Source of the DNA: Phragmites australis
Lineage: Eukaryota > Streptophyta > Magnoliopsida > Poales > Poaceae
Length of the DNA: 64,000 nt
Direction of reading: 5' to 3'
Assembly: GCF_958298935.1 (NCBI RefSeq)
Contig: NC_084932.1
Coordinates: 16,285,501 to 16,349,500, forward strand
Shown: positions 11,945 to 22,439 of the stretch, in pieces
Layout of the letters: every line of letters begins with the position of its first letter
Numbering within the stretch: position 1 is the first letter of the stretch
The notes under the pieces: model-generated
Told to the model about the DNA's origin: nothing
Databases searched by the model: none
The model's input: the letters and a program-made list of their open reading frames with translations, nothing else
Program-made: the position numbers and the translations under genes

Positions 11945-12782
11945 TATTGGGGGTCATTGTTAAGGACACCCGATGGCCCCTTGGCTCCGCCCATGCCCAC
12001 AGGCCCACACCTCCTAAAGGCCGCTTTCTAACTTCCAGACTTCAGAGTAACCACCTTCCAGAGCCATGACTCCCGATGCCTCCATCTCCCGAAGCCATGC
12101 CTCCCGAAGCCTCCATCTCCCGTAGCCATACCTCCCGAAGCCTCCATCTCCCGGAGCAATGCCTCCCGAAGCCCTCGTCTCTGGGGCTTGGGCAGGCTTC
12201 CCAAAGACTACGGGGTAAGCCATCGGGCCTCAAGAAAGATCTACCAGAAGAGCAACGCCAGTCATCCTTTGCCTGCAAGGAAGTGACCGGCATTAAGTAC
12301 CTAAGCTAGTGGGTGCCGTCCTGACACCCCAGTACAATGGAGATTATCCTGACACCCTTGATAGCGTGGTGCCTGGCCGCAATTGGCGACCAGCTCACCC
12401 CTCAAGGTACAGGCACCACAATAGTTACCGTGGTAGATATTTATCTTCTATGTAGGGTAAAAAGTAGTTATCCAGGATAAGGTCATGTAACTCGGCCAGA
12501 TCCTGGATATTTTGCATATAGCGGTAACCTGTACGCTAAGTTACGCACAACCCTATAAATAAGGGGCCATGGTCATTGGAGAAAGAGAGCACGTTCAACA
12601 CAGCGCGGAGGAGCACAATCACAAATTCTTCCTATCATACTCCCCCTAGCTCGATCCATATTTTTACTATCAATACATTTGTTGTGTTACTTCCTCTCAA
12701 ACTTCGTCTCCAAACTTGAGTCTCCTCCTTAGAAGAAACTCTTGCCGTACTTGCTAGGGCAAGATGATCTCTTTCTCCAACA
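11945..12782 (+). repeat. 3' LTR of element A
   Basis: Starts TATTGGGGGTCA (first dinucleotide TG changed to TA) and ends CCAACA. It carries about three units of the 31-bp minisatellite (12063-12185) and a TATAAAT box at 12554-12560. It is followed by the AACAT duplication. Confidence 0.93.
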
Positions 12783-13490
12783 AACATGTTGACCCATTAA
12801 GTATTGATTCTAACCATGTTGTTCACATTGTTAGTGAAAATGAAGAACTTAAATTGCTATCTTCTTTAAATACTTAGGGCTATATTGAATTTGTTGATCT
12901 TTGTGAGCTCAATAACTTAAAGGAGAAATTATTTGCTGGGTCTAATTTTCCATGCCTCGCTAATATGATTTTCCATATCATTGGCGATTATAATTATAAA
13001 GGAGTGTACCTTGTGCAAAGAGTGTATATTTATTTAGATTTGAAGATACCTCTCTTTCATAATGAGACGTGTTGTGTAGAGGATCATAGTATTGCTAATA
13101 CTTCTTTCTCTAGTTTCTCTATTTGTGCAAAATGAGCTACCAGTTTGTTTTCAAGAAGGATAGTGTTGTGGGTAGCCAAATACAACAATACGTTCTCCTT
13201 GTGCAAAACTTTCAGAATTCAACCATTCTTTCACGTTGAAATCTGCCTCACCCTCTCTTGTGCAAGCTAATGCAAGAGTAAGTTGGTTTCCTCCTATTGT
13301 CAAATTTTCAAAAGAACAAGTGATGTTGTACAATAATATTTCTTTTCTTATGAGTTACACTGAGCTTAAAGACAAATCAAAATCGACGACGGTTTCCAAT
13401 CAAGAAGGGGAGAATGATGAGGACATAACTGTCTCACATATGACCATGCCTATGTTATATAACAATGAAACTAAGGTGCATGCATTCTAA
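12783..13490 (+). pseudogene. Right half of unidentified protein-like sequence
   Basis: Continues the frame of 100-277 once element A is removed. It reads an acidic/hydrophobic protein-like sequence (ENEELKLLSS, then a stop at about 12877, then CELNNLKEKLFAGSNF) to about 13134. A second open block lies at 13236-13490 in another frame, with KSTTVSNQEGENDEDITVSH. I do not recognise the family. AT content matches the left half, not element A. Confidence 0.4.
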
Positions 13491-14010
13491 TTTAGATTTA
13501 CCTTTTATATATTTGAGCAAAGGGTGCTACACCATGAGTTGTGTATGTTTTCATTTTTAGAAGTGTTGGCATGGATTAATGTAAAGGAAGGAGGACATGC
13601 ATAGAGGATAAATGAAGTTGATTAGGGATTGAGTCTGAACATATTCTGGAGGATAATTTGGCCTCCCAAGGCAGTTTTCTGACTTCAAACAGCAGTCACT
13701 TTTGCATACGAGCTCCGTTTTGGATGTTCTTGGACTTAACAGAAAGCTTATCTCGTTATCTTTCCAAAGAATCTAGCCACCTCGAAATTCATCCTAAGCT
13801 ATCTGGAATTAAAGAAACAAGGTGTCGCGCCACCTATAACAGGCATTGGGCCTTGTAGCTTCATTTGGGACCCTGACCCAAGTGGGGCCCAAGGTGTGTG
13901 CACCCCCAACCTAGTGGAGGACGACCTAGGGTTCCCCTTGACCATTATACCACCCTCATAAATAGCTAGGCTTCCCCTACTAGCCAGATCCAAATCCGAG
14001 GACATACCCG
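13491..14010 (+). repeat. LTR-like relic
   Basis: Looks like the U3-to-promoter part of a decayed LTR: no coding potential, GC-rich blocks such as GGGCCCAAGGTGTGTGCACC, and a CTCATAAATAGC TATA-like box at about 13956. It could be the 3' LTR of the element that contributed the protein-like sequence on either side of A, but no second LTR is in the window. Confidence 0.35.
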
Positions 14011-15073
14011 ACGTGATGGTGCGGAGAGCGATGGGGTGGGAGCCTGCTCTTTTTCCTGCTAATCCATAACGATGTTCTGATTGCTCCTCCAGCAATCAGC
14101 GGCCTAGTCCTTGTCTCCTGCTATGAACACGTGCAAATGCGGAAGGAGGTCAGGACAACCGTATGCGCTCCGTATCGGCGAGCTACACTCTGTGCCACCA
14201 ATGACAAGGTCTATATGCTCCTTAAGGCCGTCAAGGGTGGCCCAGGAGGACGTAGGCGCTGCACCCGAGCAGCAGCTCGTCCCCACCATCGCCACCTCTG
14301 TGTTTTTCATCCCCACAAAAGATCCAAGCCAAAATATCTGTGTGAAGCATCTCAATGTCTGCTCCGGCATGAGGACGGTGGAGGTCTGTGCAGGTGATGT
14401 GGAGGCCTAGCTCAGCCACCATGGTCTTCGGCATGAGGACGGTGGAGGTCTAGGCATGAGGTGGAGACAAAAGCTGATAAGTGTGTCTGTGTCTTTTTCT
14501 TTTTAATTTAGTGATATGAATCTCTACGTGTACAATAACTCATGCCACGTGTCATCTGACATGTGGATGGCTATTGCCACACGTGAGCCATGTAGGACAA
14601 AACCAGGGTCAAAACCATGCGGGGAGGAAAAAAACCCGGTATAGTTAAGGGAACAACAATATCTATTTTATGGTTGAAGAAGGAAAATCAGACTCGGCCA
14701 AGAGTTGAGAGAGTCAAAATAATTTTTTTCTATCTTTTATAGGCCATCGGTACAGTACGAAACCGACTCCAACACAAACTGGGCCTCTCGGTTTTCTCAG
14801 CGCCCACATTGGCTAATCACACAGCCTGTAGCTAAGCTAGCACAGTATCCCGCTGACCCACATGGGCAGCCTGCTTGGCCACGTGAGCCACTGTCTCCAT
14901 TGGCCCAGCTGCCTTGCTGACCTGCTCCACGAGCTTTCCAACCAGCACAGCTCCACGTTAGCTCAGAACGATCATGGTGTGCCAAGCCAACCACGTGAGC
15001 ACTAGAATCATCATGCCTCCATCCACGTGCGTCAGTCTTGGCCTCTTTCCTCTTTGTTTCTTCTGTACTCGCA
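14011..15073. other. Unassigned intergenic sequence
   Basis: No convincing gene. A 23-bp direct repeat starting CGGCATGAGGACGGTGGAGG occurs at about 14367 and 14430. Frames of 88-99 codons near 14104-14410 are open on both strands but show no domain. A G-box-like CACGTG occurs several times between 14540 and 15000 (for example CCACGTGAGC). Confidence 0.4.
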
Positions 15074-15081
15074 CACTAAAT

Positions 15082-15997
15082 TAGAGATGGCAATCGAGTG
15101 AGATAGGTATGGGTAATGCTTTCTCATACCTGTACCTGTGAATTTTTGTTTGCTCATGGGTATACCTGCGAACGCCAGCGGGCAAGGAGTGGAGAACAAA
15201 CCTGTTGCCCAAGTGTACCCGTTGCTCATGTGCATACCCGATTACCCGCCTACTGGCATGGACCTCCTCACGGACTCGGCACCAGCGGTAGCGGCCTTCT
15301 TGGTGACTTGGCGCTTGGACAGCTCCATAGCGATGCAGGAATCCTTGGCCATCGCCTCCGCACAAAGAGCGGGCTTGCAACCGGCGTGGCCACCCTGGCC
15401 AATGATGGCGGGCGGCACTGGGATGGGACGAGTGGTGGCGAGTGACAGGGACTTGGGCGGCAGATCAACGACTACGCTGAGAGCTGGGGGCGGGGGGAGG
15501 TTGCAGGGAGCTCTGCAACAACGGAGACTTCGGCTGTGATGGGGAACTGAGGAGCTAGGGGGCGGAGGATCTACACAGACTCACGGTCATGGAGAGCTAG
15601 GGCATAGGGGTGGCGGCAGTGAGCTAGGGCATGGGTTGGCGGTGGTGATCTGGGTGGCAAGTGATGGGGAGCCGAGACTCTAGCGGTGGCGGTAGGGAGA
15701 AGGACGAAGGGGATCGAGAGGGTTGAGGGCTGGAGGTGGTGTGTAGGGGATGGCGACGGGGATTAGAGCATAGCCATATTTATTGGATTACTGGACCGGG
15801 CCCATATGTTAGGGAGTTAGATGGGTAAATGGGTGCCACATGTATGGGTAGGCCTTACCCATACCCGTGCCTATATACCCGTCGGATTGTATTTTTCGCT
15901 CACGAACATGCCCACAGGTACTAAATATGGAACATACCCGACTTTTAGGGTATTTACCCATGGGTTAATGGGTAATCGGGTACAATTGCCCTCCTTA
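15082..15997. mobile_element. hAT-like non-autonomous DNA transposon, 916 bp
   Basis: Imperfect terminal inverted repeats: TAGAGATGGCAA on the left and TTGCCCTCCTTA on the right (9 of 12 pair). The flanking 8-bp sequences CACTAAAT (15074-15081) and CATTAATT (15998-16005) agree at 6 of 8 positions, as expected for a decayed hAT target duplication. Both ends carry subterminal ATGGGTA/TACCCAT words in opposite orientation. The GC-rich middle (15230-15770) is unlike the ends and has no transposase, so it may be captured sequence. Confidence 0.6.
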
Positions 15998-16005
15998 CAT
16001 TAATT

Positions 16006-16421
16006 TGTTGTTGCACTATTTCTTTTATTCCATAGCCCACACATGCATGCATGCCTCATGGAATAAATCTTTCTATGCCATCACATGACACACTCTTCTA
16101 CACTATAGACCGCATAACTCCCGTCTACGTCTCATGGTGTAATTCTCCACTAGACCATAGCCCATACATCTCCCATGTATGTCTCATGGTGTGATCATCT
16201 TCATGTGCACTGCTCCATAGCCCAAACATCCGTGTGAACTTCTGACCGCCTTAACCTCAGTTCCTCCCTAATCTAGTCCCAATACTATCACTGATCACGT
16301 CCGCCCTCGGGACGACACCTGCATATGAACAAAATCAACAATCAATCCAAGCACAAGTTTCACAAACTTGACTCACGTCAATCCGCATAATGCGACTCAC
16401 ACGAGAATGTTACACATATCA
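16006..16421. other. Unassigned sequence between two DNA transposons
   Basis: No gene seen. Two diverged copies of a phrase like CCATAGCCCA...TCTCATGGTGT between 16030 and 16230 hint at an old tandem duplication. Confidence 0.4.
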
Positions 16422-17039
16422 AAACACTACTATAGAATTGGCCTTATGTAGGCCCATCGCTATCGGTTCCTAATAAGATGGCAATGATGGGCATCACTGC
16501 CGGTTCATAAAGCCGCACAGGAAGAATCTGTTTTCATGGATTATGAAGTGGTAGTGATAAGGGGAATAGCTACCGACCACTGGCTTGAGCTGACAATGAT
16601 ACTCAGCTCCATAATCACTACTGGCTGACTTCACCAGCCAGTAGTGATAATGGGATATCACTTTCGGCTGGTTATATGAGCCGACAATGATGCCTCGTCT
16701 ATATAAAAGTGGGCTTCTCCTTCGCTAAGCCTGAGAACAACGTAGGAAAGCTCTATTCTTGCTCGATGATGGCCAGTTTTGGTCACCTAGTTCTTAGGGG
16801 CTTAAAATTTTGAGGAATCCTCAAGTCCTGGGTGTTCCAAGGTATGCAACTTCATCTCCAATCCATTTCTAGTTGAATTTTATTTGCTAAATTGCTTTAG
16901 ATTTTGAAATGATGGAGATAAACCTATGACCATGATGTTTTAAGATATGTAGATGCAATTGTACCTTATTTATGATATGGAAGCTTCAATTAGTAGCTTA
17001 TGATGGAAAATATCTTTATTATTGATTTACATTAGCTAT

Positions 17040-17426
17040 AGGTATGAGCATATTTATTTTTGATTTTTAATGAATTGAAAAATTAGCCATAAAATTAAGG
17101 TATATAGCAAGCTCCAGTTATATTTTATATATTTTAATTAATTAGCAAGCTCTAATATAGAAACTATAGGTACGATCATATCTATTTTTGATTTTTAATG
17201 AATTAGAAAATTTAGCCATGACATTTACGTATGTAGCAAGCTCCAATTATATTTTTTATATTTTAATTAATTAGCATGCTCCAATATGGAAACTTTAGGT
17301 ATGAGCGTATTTATTTTGATTTTTAATAAATTAGAAAATTTAGCCATGATATTTAGGTATGTAGCAAGATCCAATTATATTTTTTATATTTTATTTAATT
17401 AGCAAGCTTCAATATGGAAACTTTAT
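17040..17426 (+). repeat. Three tandem copies of a 128-bp AT-rich unit inside the CACTA element
   Basis: Each unit starts AGGTATGAGCATATTTATTT and contains AATTAGCAAGCTCCAATAT near its end; units begin at about 17040, 17169 and 17297. Copies 2 and 3 are more alike than copy 1. Confidence 0.8.
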
Positions 17427-17474
17427 GTATGAGTTGTCATGTTTAATGATGTTGAGGTATGAAATTACATATCG

Positions 17475-17786
17475 ATGCCTTCTTTTCTATTTCTTTTGAT
17501 TCTTCAAATGCAATGCTTCAAACACCGCACAAGTGCGATAATCCATGCGGCAATACATGCCATTCAAGAACAGATCATCGAGTTCATCATCGAACATGTT
17601 ATCAACCCAATCGGTGAGTTTTATAAACCGATTGTGATGTTTTTAGGTGAGGGACTTTCAGATTATACCAAACTTTCTAGTAGAGAGTATGAGATAAGGA
17701 GGAAGTCCACAGAAACTTCGACAGCGTATATATGTTTAGATGACACCATATTTTCTCAATTTATGTATATATGTTTACTTGATTAA
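17475..17786 (+). CDS. Hypothetical 103-codon ORF in the CACTA element
   Basis: ATG-initiated frame with a hydrophobic first 13 residues and then HAAIHAIQEQIIEFIIEHVI, which could be an amphipathic helix. No recognised domain; it may be chance or a captured exon (a CGGTGAGT splice-donor-like sequence occurs at about 17610). No ribosomal or promoter evidence. Confidence 0.2.
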   Translation: MPSFLFLLILQMQCFKHRTSAIIHAAIHAIQEQIIEFIIEHVINPIGEFYKPIVMFLGEGLSDYTKLSSREYEIRRKSTETSTAYICLDDTIFSQFMYICLLD

Positions 17787-17817
17787 ATATGTGTCTTATT
17801 GTATGCATGTATTGAGA

Positions 17818-17882
17818 GGGTGAAAGAGACGGAGGGGGTGGGAGGAGAGAGAGAGGAGAGGGAGGAGAGATAGAGAGAGGCA
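17818..17882. repeat. GA-rich low-complexity tract
   Basis: Purine-rich GAGAGG/GGAGAGA tract within the right subterminal part of the CACTA element. Confidence 0.7.
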
Positions 17883-18136
17883 AAGCACTGTCGGCTCAAG
17901 GCTTCAGCCGGTAGTGATTCCCTGGGGATCACTGCCAGCTGAAAGCACTAGCCAGTAGTGACTCCATGGGAATCACTACCGGCTGAAGTCTTGAGTTGAC
18001 AGTGATAACCACCTTCATTATCCGTGCCCCAGGCCAGCAGTGATAGTCAACTGCCCATTGCCCATTGTCGACTAGAAAATTACCAGTGCCGAGGGTTTAC
18101 CAGCTAGCAGTGAACGGAGCTTTTGTAGTAGTGAAA

Positions 18137-18589
18137 ACACAAATATCATCATGCTACTATGAGCATCATCATCACATGCTCATCGTCACATGCGCATCAT
18201 CTAAAACTATGCTACCATGAGCATATCCAATAACATATTATCATTGCATGCATATTATCAATCACATGAAATGATAATTCACTTTGTGTCTTTTGCCAAT
18301 TTCATAATAACTCCAAGCCAAGTTTTCAGCACATGATGTCACACTTTGTAATCAAAATGATTATGCTAACAGGGTAAGTAAACTAGTTCTTTCTTGTTAT
18401 CGATTTCACAAAACAAAATTAAGAATGGATTTCAATTCTCCACCTATATATTGCTTTCACTCTCATGCTTAAAACAAACTGACATTCTCAATCATGGAAT
18501 TGTGGTTGTAAAATATACTGACTGATGCAGAAGATATTGAATCTCATGGTTCAGTATTCAGTTTTCAATCTGTGGGGGGAGTGGTACCA
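18137..18589. other. Unassigned AT-rich sequence
   Basis: No gene. Starts with several GCATCATC-like simple repeats. A G run (TGTGGGGGGAGTGG) just before 18590 looks like a polypurine tract for the following LTR, which would make that LTR a 3' LTR whose element body has been lost or diverged beyond recognition. Confidence 0.4.
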
Positions 18590-19358
18590 TGTTGGCCCTT
18601 GTTTGTTGACTTCGGTCACATCAACCAACCCTAAAGGCAAAGTAGTAAGACTAATGTCGCAATAGAGATCTTTCTATATGCTCTGCAAGGATTAGGTCGA
18701 ATGTCGTACGACGAAGGACTGAAGGTCTGGGGATGCAAGCAACGATCCCAAAGGGAGCACATGAACAAAGGAACACTAAAGGGCAGAAGCGGTAGCGAAG
18801 CCCGACGAAGGCCGAAGCCCAGGTCGAGAGCAGAGAATGAAGTCCAAAGGATGAAGGGATATGATGAAGCCCAGAGGACAAAGGGATACGGCAAAGCCCA
18901 GAGGACGAAAGGATAAGTCGAAGCCAGAGGACGAAAGGATACGATGAAGCCTGAAGGACGAAGGGATGCAACAAAAAGACCTTCGGCAAGAGAATGAAGG
19001 CCTACCCCGAGAGGAACCTGCAGGTTAACAAGAGTCTTGCGAGAAGGTAACTAGCAAAAACTCGCTAGTAGCCCCGAAGGGAGATCCGACATGGGCCCCT
19101 TGGGATATGTGTTGGGCTTAGTTAGGTTAGGGCATTGTAAATGTACATTGACTGTAATACGCCAGGAATATTCTGGGATTATTCCTAGTGTCAAGTAGAA
19201 TATTATTATGGATAAGGGACATAAGTGTAATAGTGATTTGGGTGGTTGAGGTATGGCAAATAAATACCCCCACCTAACTGATGTAATGTTAAGGGAATAA
19301 TTATTACAACCACTGTTATGACCATGTTGTTCACTAAATTGTGATCAAGATCCCAACA
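18590..19358 (+). repeat. Lone LTR of an unidentified LTR retrotransposon
   Basis: Bounded by TGTTGGCCC and CCCAACA, with an AATAAATA promoter-like box at about 19258 and no coding capacity. The flanking 5-bp sequences (TACCA and CAATC) do not match, so this may be a truncated element or one product of recombination rather than a clean solo LTR. A second possible start is TGTTGACTTCGG at 18604. Confidence 0.6.
18845..18970 (+). repeat. Short tandem repeat in the lone LTR
   Basis: About five imperfect units of 25-28 bp around GAGGACGAAAGGATACGATG with an AAGCC spacer. Codes nothing obvious. Confidence 0.75.
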
Positions 19359-19699
19359 CAATCCAAATAGAGATTCTGTCTTTTGCTCCAGGACCTGAAG
19401 AGTTCATCTCAGACAAAATCTGGTCTCATAGGTCAACCGGTTGTCTAGTGGCATTTTAAATGTGAAGCCTACGGAATTTCCTGCCACTTCTGCTGGGGCT
19501 TTGCAGTCTTACAAGCTAGTCGCCAAGGCAATATCAGTCTGCCTTGAGGACAAATTGATACAAACAGTCAGGCAGGATATCCAAATCCCTGAGTCTAATT
19601 TGAAGATGAATATATTTTTTCTCACTTCATCTATGATAAAAAATGATTTGGAGATACAGAGGTGTCGAATATCTAACTATTGGGTATGTACGCATAAGG
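19359..19699 (+). other. Unassigned segment with an open frame
   Basis: A frame without an ATG is open from 19441 to 19791 (TTG at 19441) and reads PTEFPATSAGALQSYKLVAK then CLEDKLIQTVRQDIQIPES. It reads like real protein but I cannot place it. It ends inside the LTR of element F, so it may be a fragment of older coding sequence or of the unit that lost the LTR at 18590. Confidence 0.3.
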
Positions 19700-20249
19700 A
19701 GTACACTTATATGGATATACTGTGCACATACATAACAACTTCGGATACTATAGAACTGAATCTATGGTACCTGATACACCAAAAAATCTAGGAGATATAT
19801 ACTAGGAAGGTCTCGATTGGTTACCCAATTCGAGAACGACTAGTATCCTAGTTGGATTCAACTGCTTTGTCATGGTAGACAAGATGAAAGATTCCCTATC
19901 AACTACACCTAGATAGGAGGCATCATATCAACTCTATAAAGCAGGAACCCAGACCCTTGGGGAGAAAAGAGGAATCTGCAAGTTGACGCAAGCACCAAGA
20001 CCATAGGAGATACTCGATGATATCATCCTTAGTTTAGCTTAGATCCAATCTATTCCCTGTAATAGGTATAGACATATTGCTTGTACTCGAGAGAATATAT
20101 ACACATCACCATCCATACCGGACGTAGGGTATTACTCTAATAGGGGCCTAAACTTGTCTAAATCGCATGTCCCGATTCATGTTCAATCCCTCATCTATAA
20201 GGTACCTCAACCAATTACGAACATATTGTTAGGAATTAATTTTTTATAG
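19700..20249 (+). repeat. 5' LTR of element F (left edge approximate)
   Basis: Right edge set by the primer-binding site at 20251. A CTATAAAG TATA box lies at 19935-19940. The left edge is not resolved because no partner LTR exists in the window. Confidence 0.6.
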
Positions 20250-20250
20250 T

Positions 20251-20268
20251 TGGCGCACCAGGTAGGGG
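20251..20268 (+). other. Primer-binding site of element F
   Basis: TGGCGCACCAGGTAGGGG directly after the LTR. TGGCGC-starting sites are typical of this class of plant Gypsy elements. The tRNA partner is not assigned. Confidence 0.6.
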
Positions 20269-20294
20269 TCTTCTTCTGCTTTTTAGGATTGATC

Positions 20295-22375
20295 ATGTCT
20301 CAAGTTCACATATGCGCTGGTTTATCCGATGATGGTTTCTACGACCACTTCGAGCCAGTGGAAGTCATCTACTCATCATCTCCTGCCGGATCTGAGATCC
20401 TCTTCGAAGCTATGGTTTTTCACTAGGACAATCAAGGTGGACTGACCCACACTGTTATTCTCAAGTCCAACCCATTGGACGCATATAGTGAGGTGGGACA
20501 TCTCGACTGGGATCCTAAGGAGTCTAACATTCCCCAATGCATTGACACTAATAGCAAGGATGAGGATCAAGAGAGTGGAAACGAGAACTCAGTTGATAGC
20601 CAGAGTAACCGAACGAATCGATTCATTTTCATAGCTCGAGGAGTCAGAACCGCACCCGATGACCCGATGGCGGTGGATCAAAATGCTACAGAGAACAATA
20701 GCGCAGAGATCCCCACAGACCTAGCAGCGGTATCCACCACCCACGGTACCGGTGTCATTGGAAATATACCACTAGGAACATCTGTGGTTGGTACCTAGTT
20801 AGCTACTAATACTACTGGTCATCGATGGATCGCATGAGGTCAGGTGCCCTCTGGTCTTCAATGACGACTTCAGGTGGGTACCCCTTCACTAGCATCGGTC
20901 TCGAGATCAAGGAACGTATACTCTCAGGACAACTATCACGAGGCTTCATCAACTCAGCCACAACCAAGCCTCGCTAGTGGTGTCTTCAGTACTCAAGAGG
21001 CTAAGGTGCAGGGCACTCATCTAATTCTAAGATCCTTCCACGAGTTGGATTCAGTGAATCCTTTAACCCCGATGCTCAATCAAGTGAAGACTTTACTAGA
21101 TGTGGCTCAGATCTAGGCTGCTCGAGTAAACAACCCTGAGAGTTCTAGGCACCCAAGTCGGCAAGGTGCTAATTTGAGGAGCCACGGACGTGGACATCCA
21201 TGAGTTGAGAATTCCATATGGGAACCTTGGGCGGGGTCGAGCATAGTCCCGCGGGCCAGGATATAATGCACTATTCATAGGCGCAGGAACCAAGAAGACC
21301 TAAGAAACCACATCTATCATGATCAACACGATCTACAGAGAGTGACAGACAACCATCATGAGGAAAGCTATGAGGACCTACGCTATAATGAGCGCAGATT
21401 TCCAGGACAGGACAATCGACGTGACTCCCCAATTCGAAGGAACATGCGTGATAGTCCTCCTTCACCTCCTGAACAATTTGATGGGGTTTGCAAAGCCTTC
21501 ACACCTGAGCTCCGGTCGATGCGGTCGCCCAATAAGTTCAAAGCGGGTCCGATCCAAAAATATGACAGAAAGCTCAATCCCATTGAGTGGTTACAGATCT
21601 ATACCAAGTTTATTCAAGCGGCGGGCGGTAACAACAAGGTGATGGACAACTATCTGCTGACCGTGCTGGATGGGCCAGCACGCTCTTGGTTGTTAAACTT
21701 TCCTCCCAACTCGATCCGATCATGGGCCAAGCTAAAGGTGTTCATCGCCAACTTCTAGGGAACATTCGAGCACCCAGGAACAGAGAACGATCTCCACCAG
21801 CTGAACCAAGACAAAGACAAATCTCTTCGAGACTTCATCCGAAGGTTCAACAGTAGGCACAACACAATCTCGGACATCTCTGATGAGCCAGTCATTATTG
21901 CCTTTTATGCAAGGCATCAAGGACATAGATTTGGTCAGCAAGTTAGCCACTAGAAAGATCCAAATGATCAAAGAGCTCTTCGAGTTGGCTAACAAGTCTA
22001 CAAAGTATGCTGAAGCTCAGGAACATGCCAAAAACCCTCAGCCTAGCAAGGATAATCCTGAGTCCTCAGCAAATGGGGGGAAGAAGAATAAACCTGGTGA
22101 CAAGCACGAAGGTCTAGACACGACTGTAGCTACGGCCAATAGGAGCAAGTCGCGCAACACCGGGGATAACAAAGGCCTGAGCCAAGGTGGTGGAAAGTGG
22201 TGTCCTATCCATCGGACTAGCCAACAAGACTAAGAGTGTCATGTCATTAAAAAGAAGGTTGATGATAAGCTCAAGGTTGATGTTGCTGAATATCACAACA
22301 AACAAGCCAAGCCGGATGCTAAAGATGATGAACCCGAATTTCACAGGGCCGATTAGAGCTTGGCAAACATCTTTG
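20295..22375 (+). pseudogene. gag: gag of element F (broken)
   Basis: ATG at 20295 starts MSQVHICAGLSDDGFYDHFE. An acidic N-terminal region is broken by a stop (about 20427), resumes at 20475-20797 and is broken again. The conserved gag core is read at 21342-21757 (KLNPIEWLQIYTKFIQAAGG, then MDNYLLTVLDGPARSWL) and at 21760-22230 (LRDFIRRFNSRHNTI). A knuckle-like KWCPIHRTSQQD lies at about 22196. It would form the particle shell. Five or more stops or shifts. Confidence 0.85.
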
Positions 22376-22439
22376 GAGGATCTACCGCATACGAGTCCAA
22401 GAGACAGTACAAAGCGATTGGGAGAGAGGTCAACCTGGC

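Larger units (their letters stand above)
278..12782 (+). mobile_element. Element A: full-length Ty3/Gypsy (Tat-type) LTR retrotransposon, decayed
   Basis: A 12.5-kb element bounded by two related LTRs (278-1213 and 11945-12782) and a perfect 5-bp target duplication AACAT at 273-277 and 12783-12787. Sense order is LTR, primer-binding site, gag, protease-RT-RNase H-integrase, a tandem-repeat spacer, a 3.6-kb stretch coding on the opposite strand, a polypurine tract and LTR. Protease-RT-RNaseH-integrase order identifies Ty3/Gypsy. The RT style and the C-X2-H-X6-H-X4-C knuckle resemble the plant Tat clade, where some elements (for example maize Grande) also carry an antisense gene between pol and the 3' LTR. 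Many stops and frameshifts make it non-functional. Its LTRs are closely related to those of B1, C and E. Confidence 0.95.
16425..18133. mobile_element. Non-autonomous CACTA (En/Spm-type) transposon, 1.7 kb
   Basis: Ends with CACTACTATAGAA at 16425 and the inverted TTTTGTAGTAGTG at 18121-18133 (11 of 13 bases pair), flanked by AAA on both sides, the 3-bp duplication typical of CACTA elements. Both ends carry dense subterminal repeats of the type CAGTAGTGAT and ACTACCGGCTGA in both orientations, the expected transposase binding sites. The interior is AT-rich, with a tandem repeat and no transposase, so mobility would depend on a partner element. Confidence 0.88.

Noticed and set aside
14104..14410. 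Host gene exon near 14.1-14.4 kb
   Set aside because: Both strands are open over the same interval and no domain or splice pattern is visible.
18590..19358. Clean solo LTR with target duplication
   Set aside because: The flanking 5-mers TACCA and CAATC do not match, so I call it only a lone LTR.
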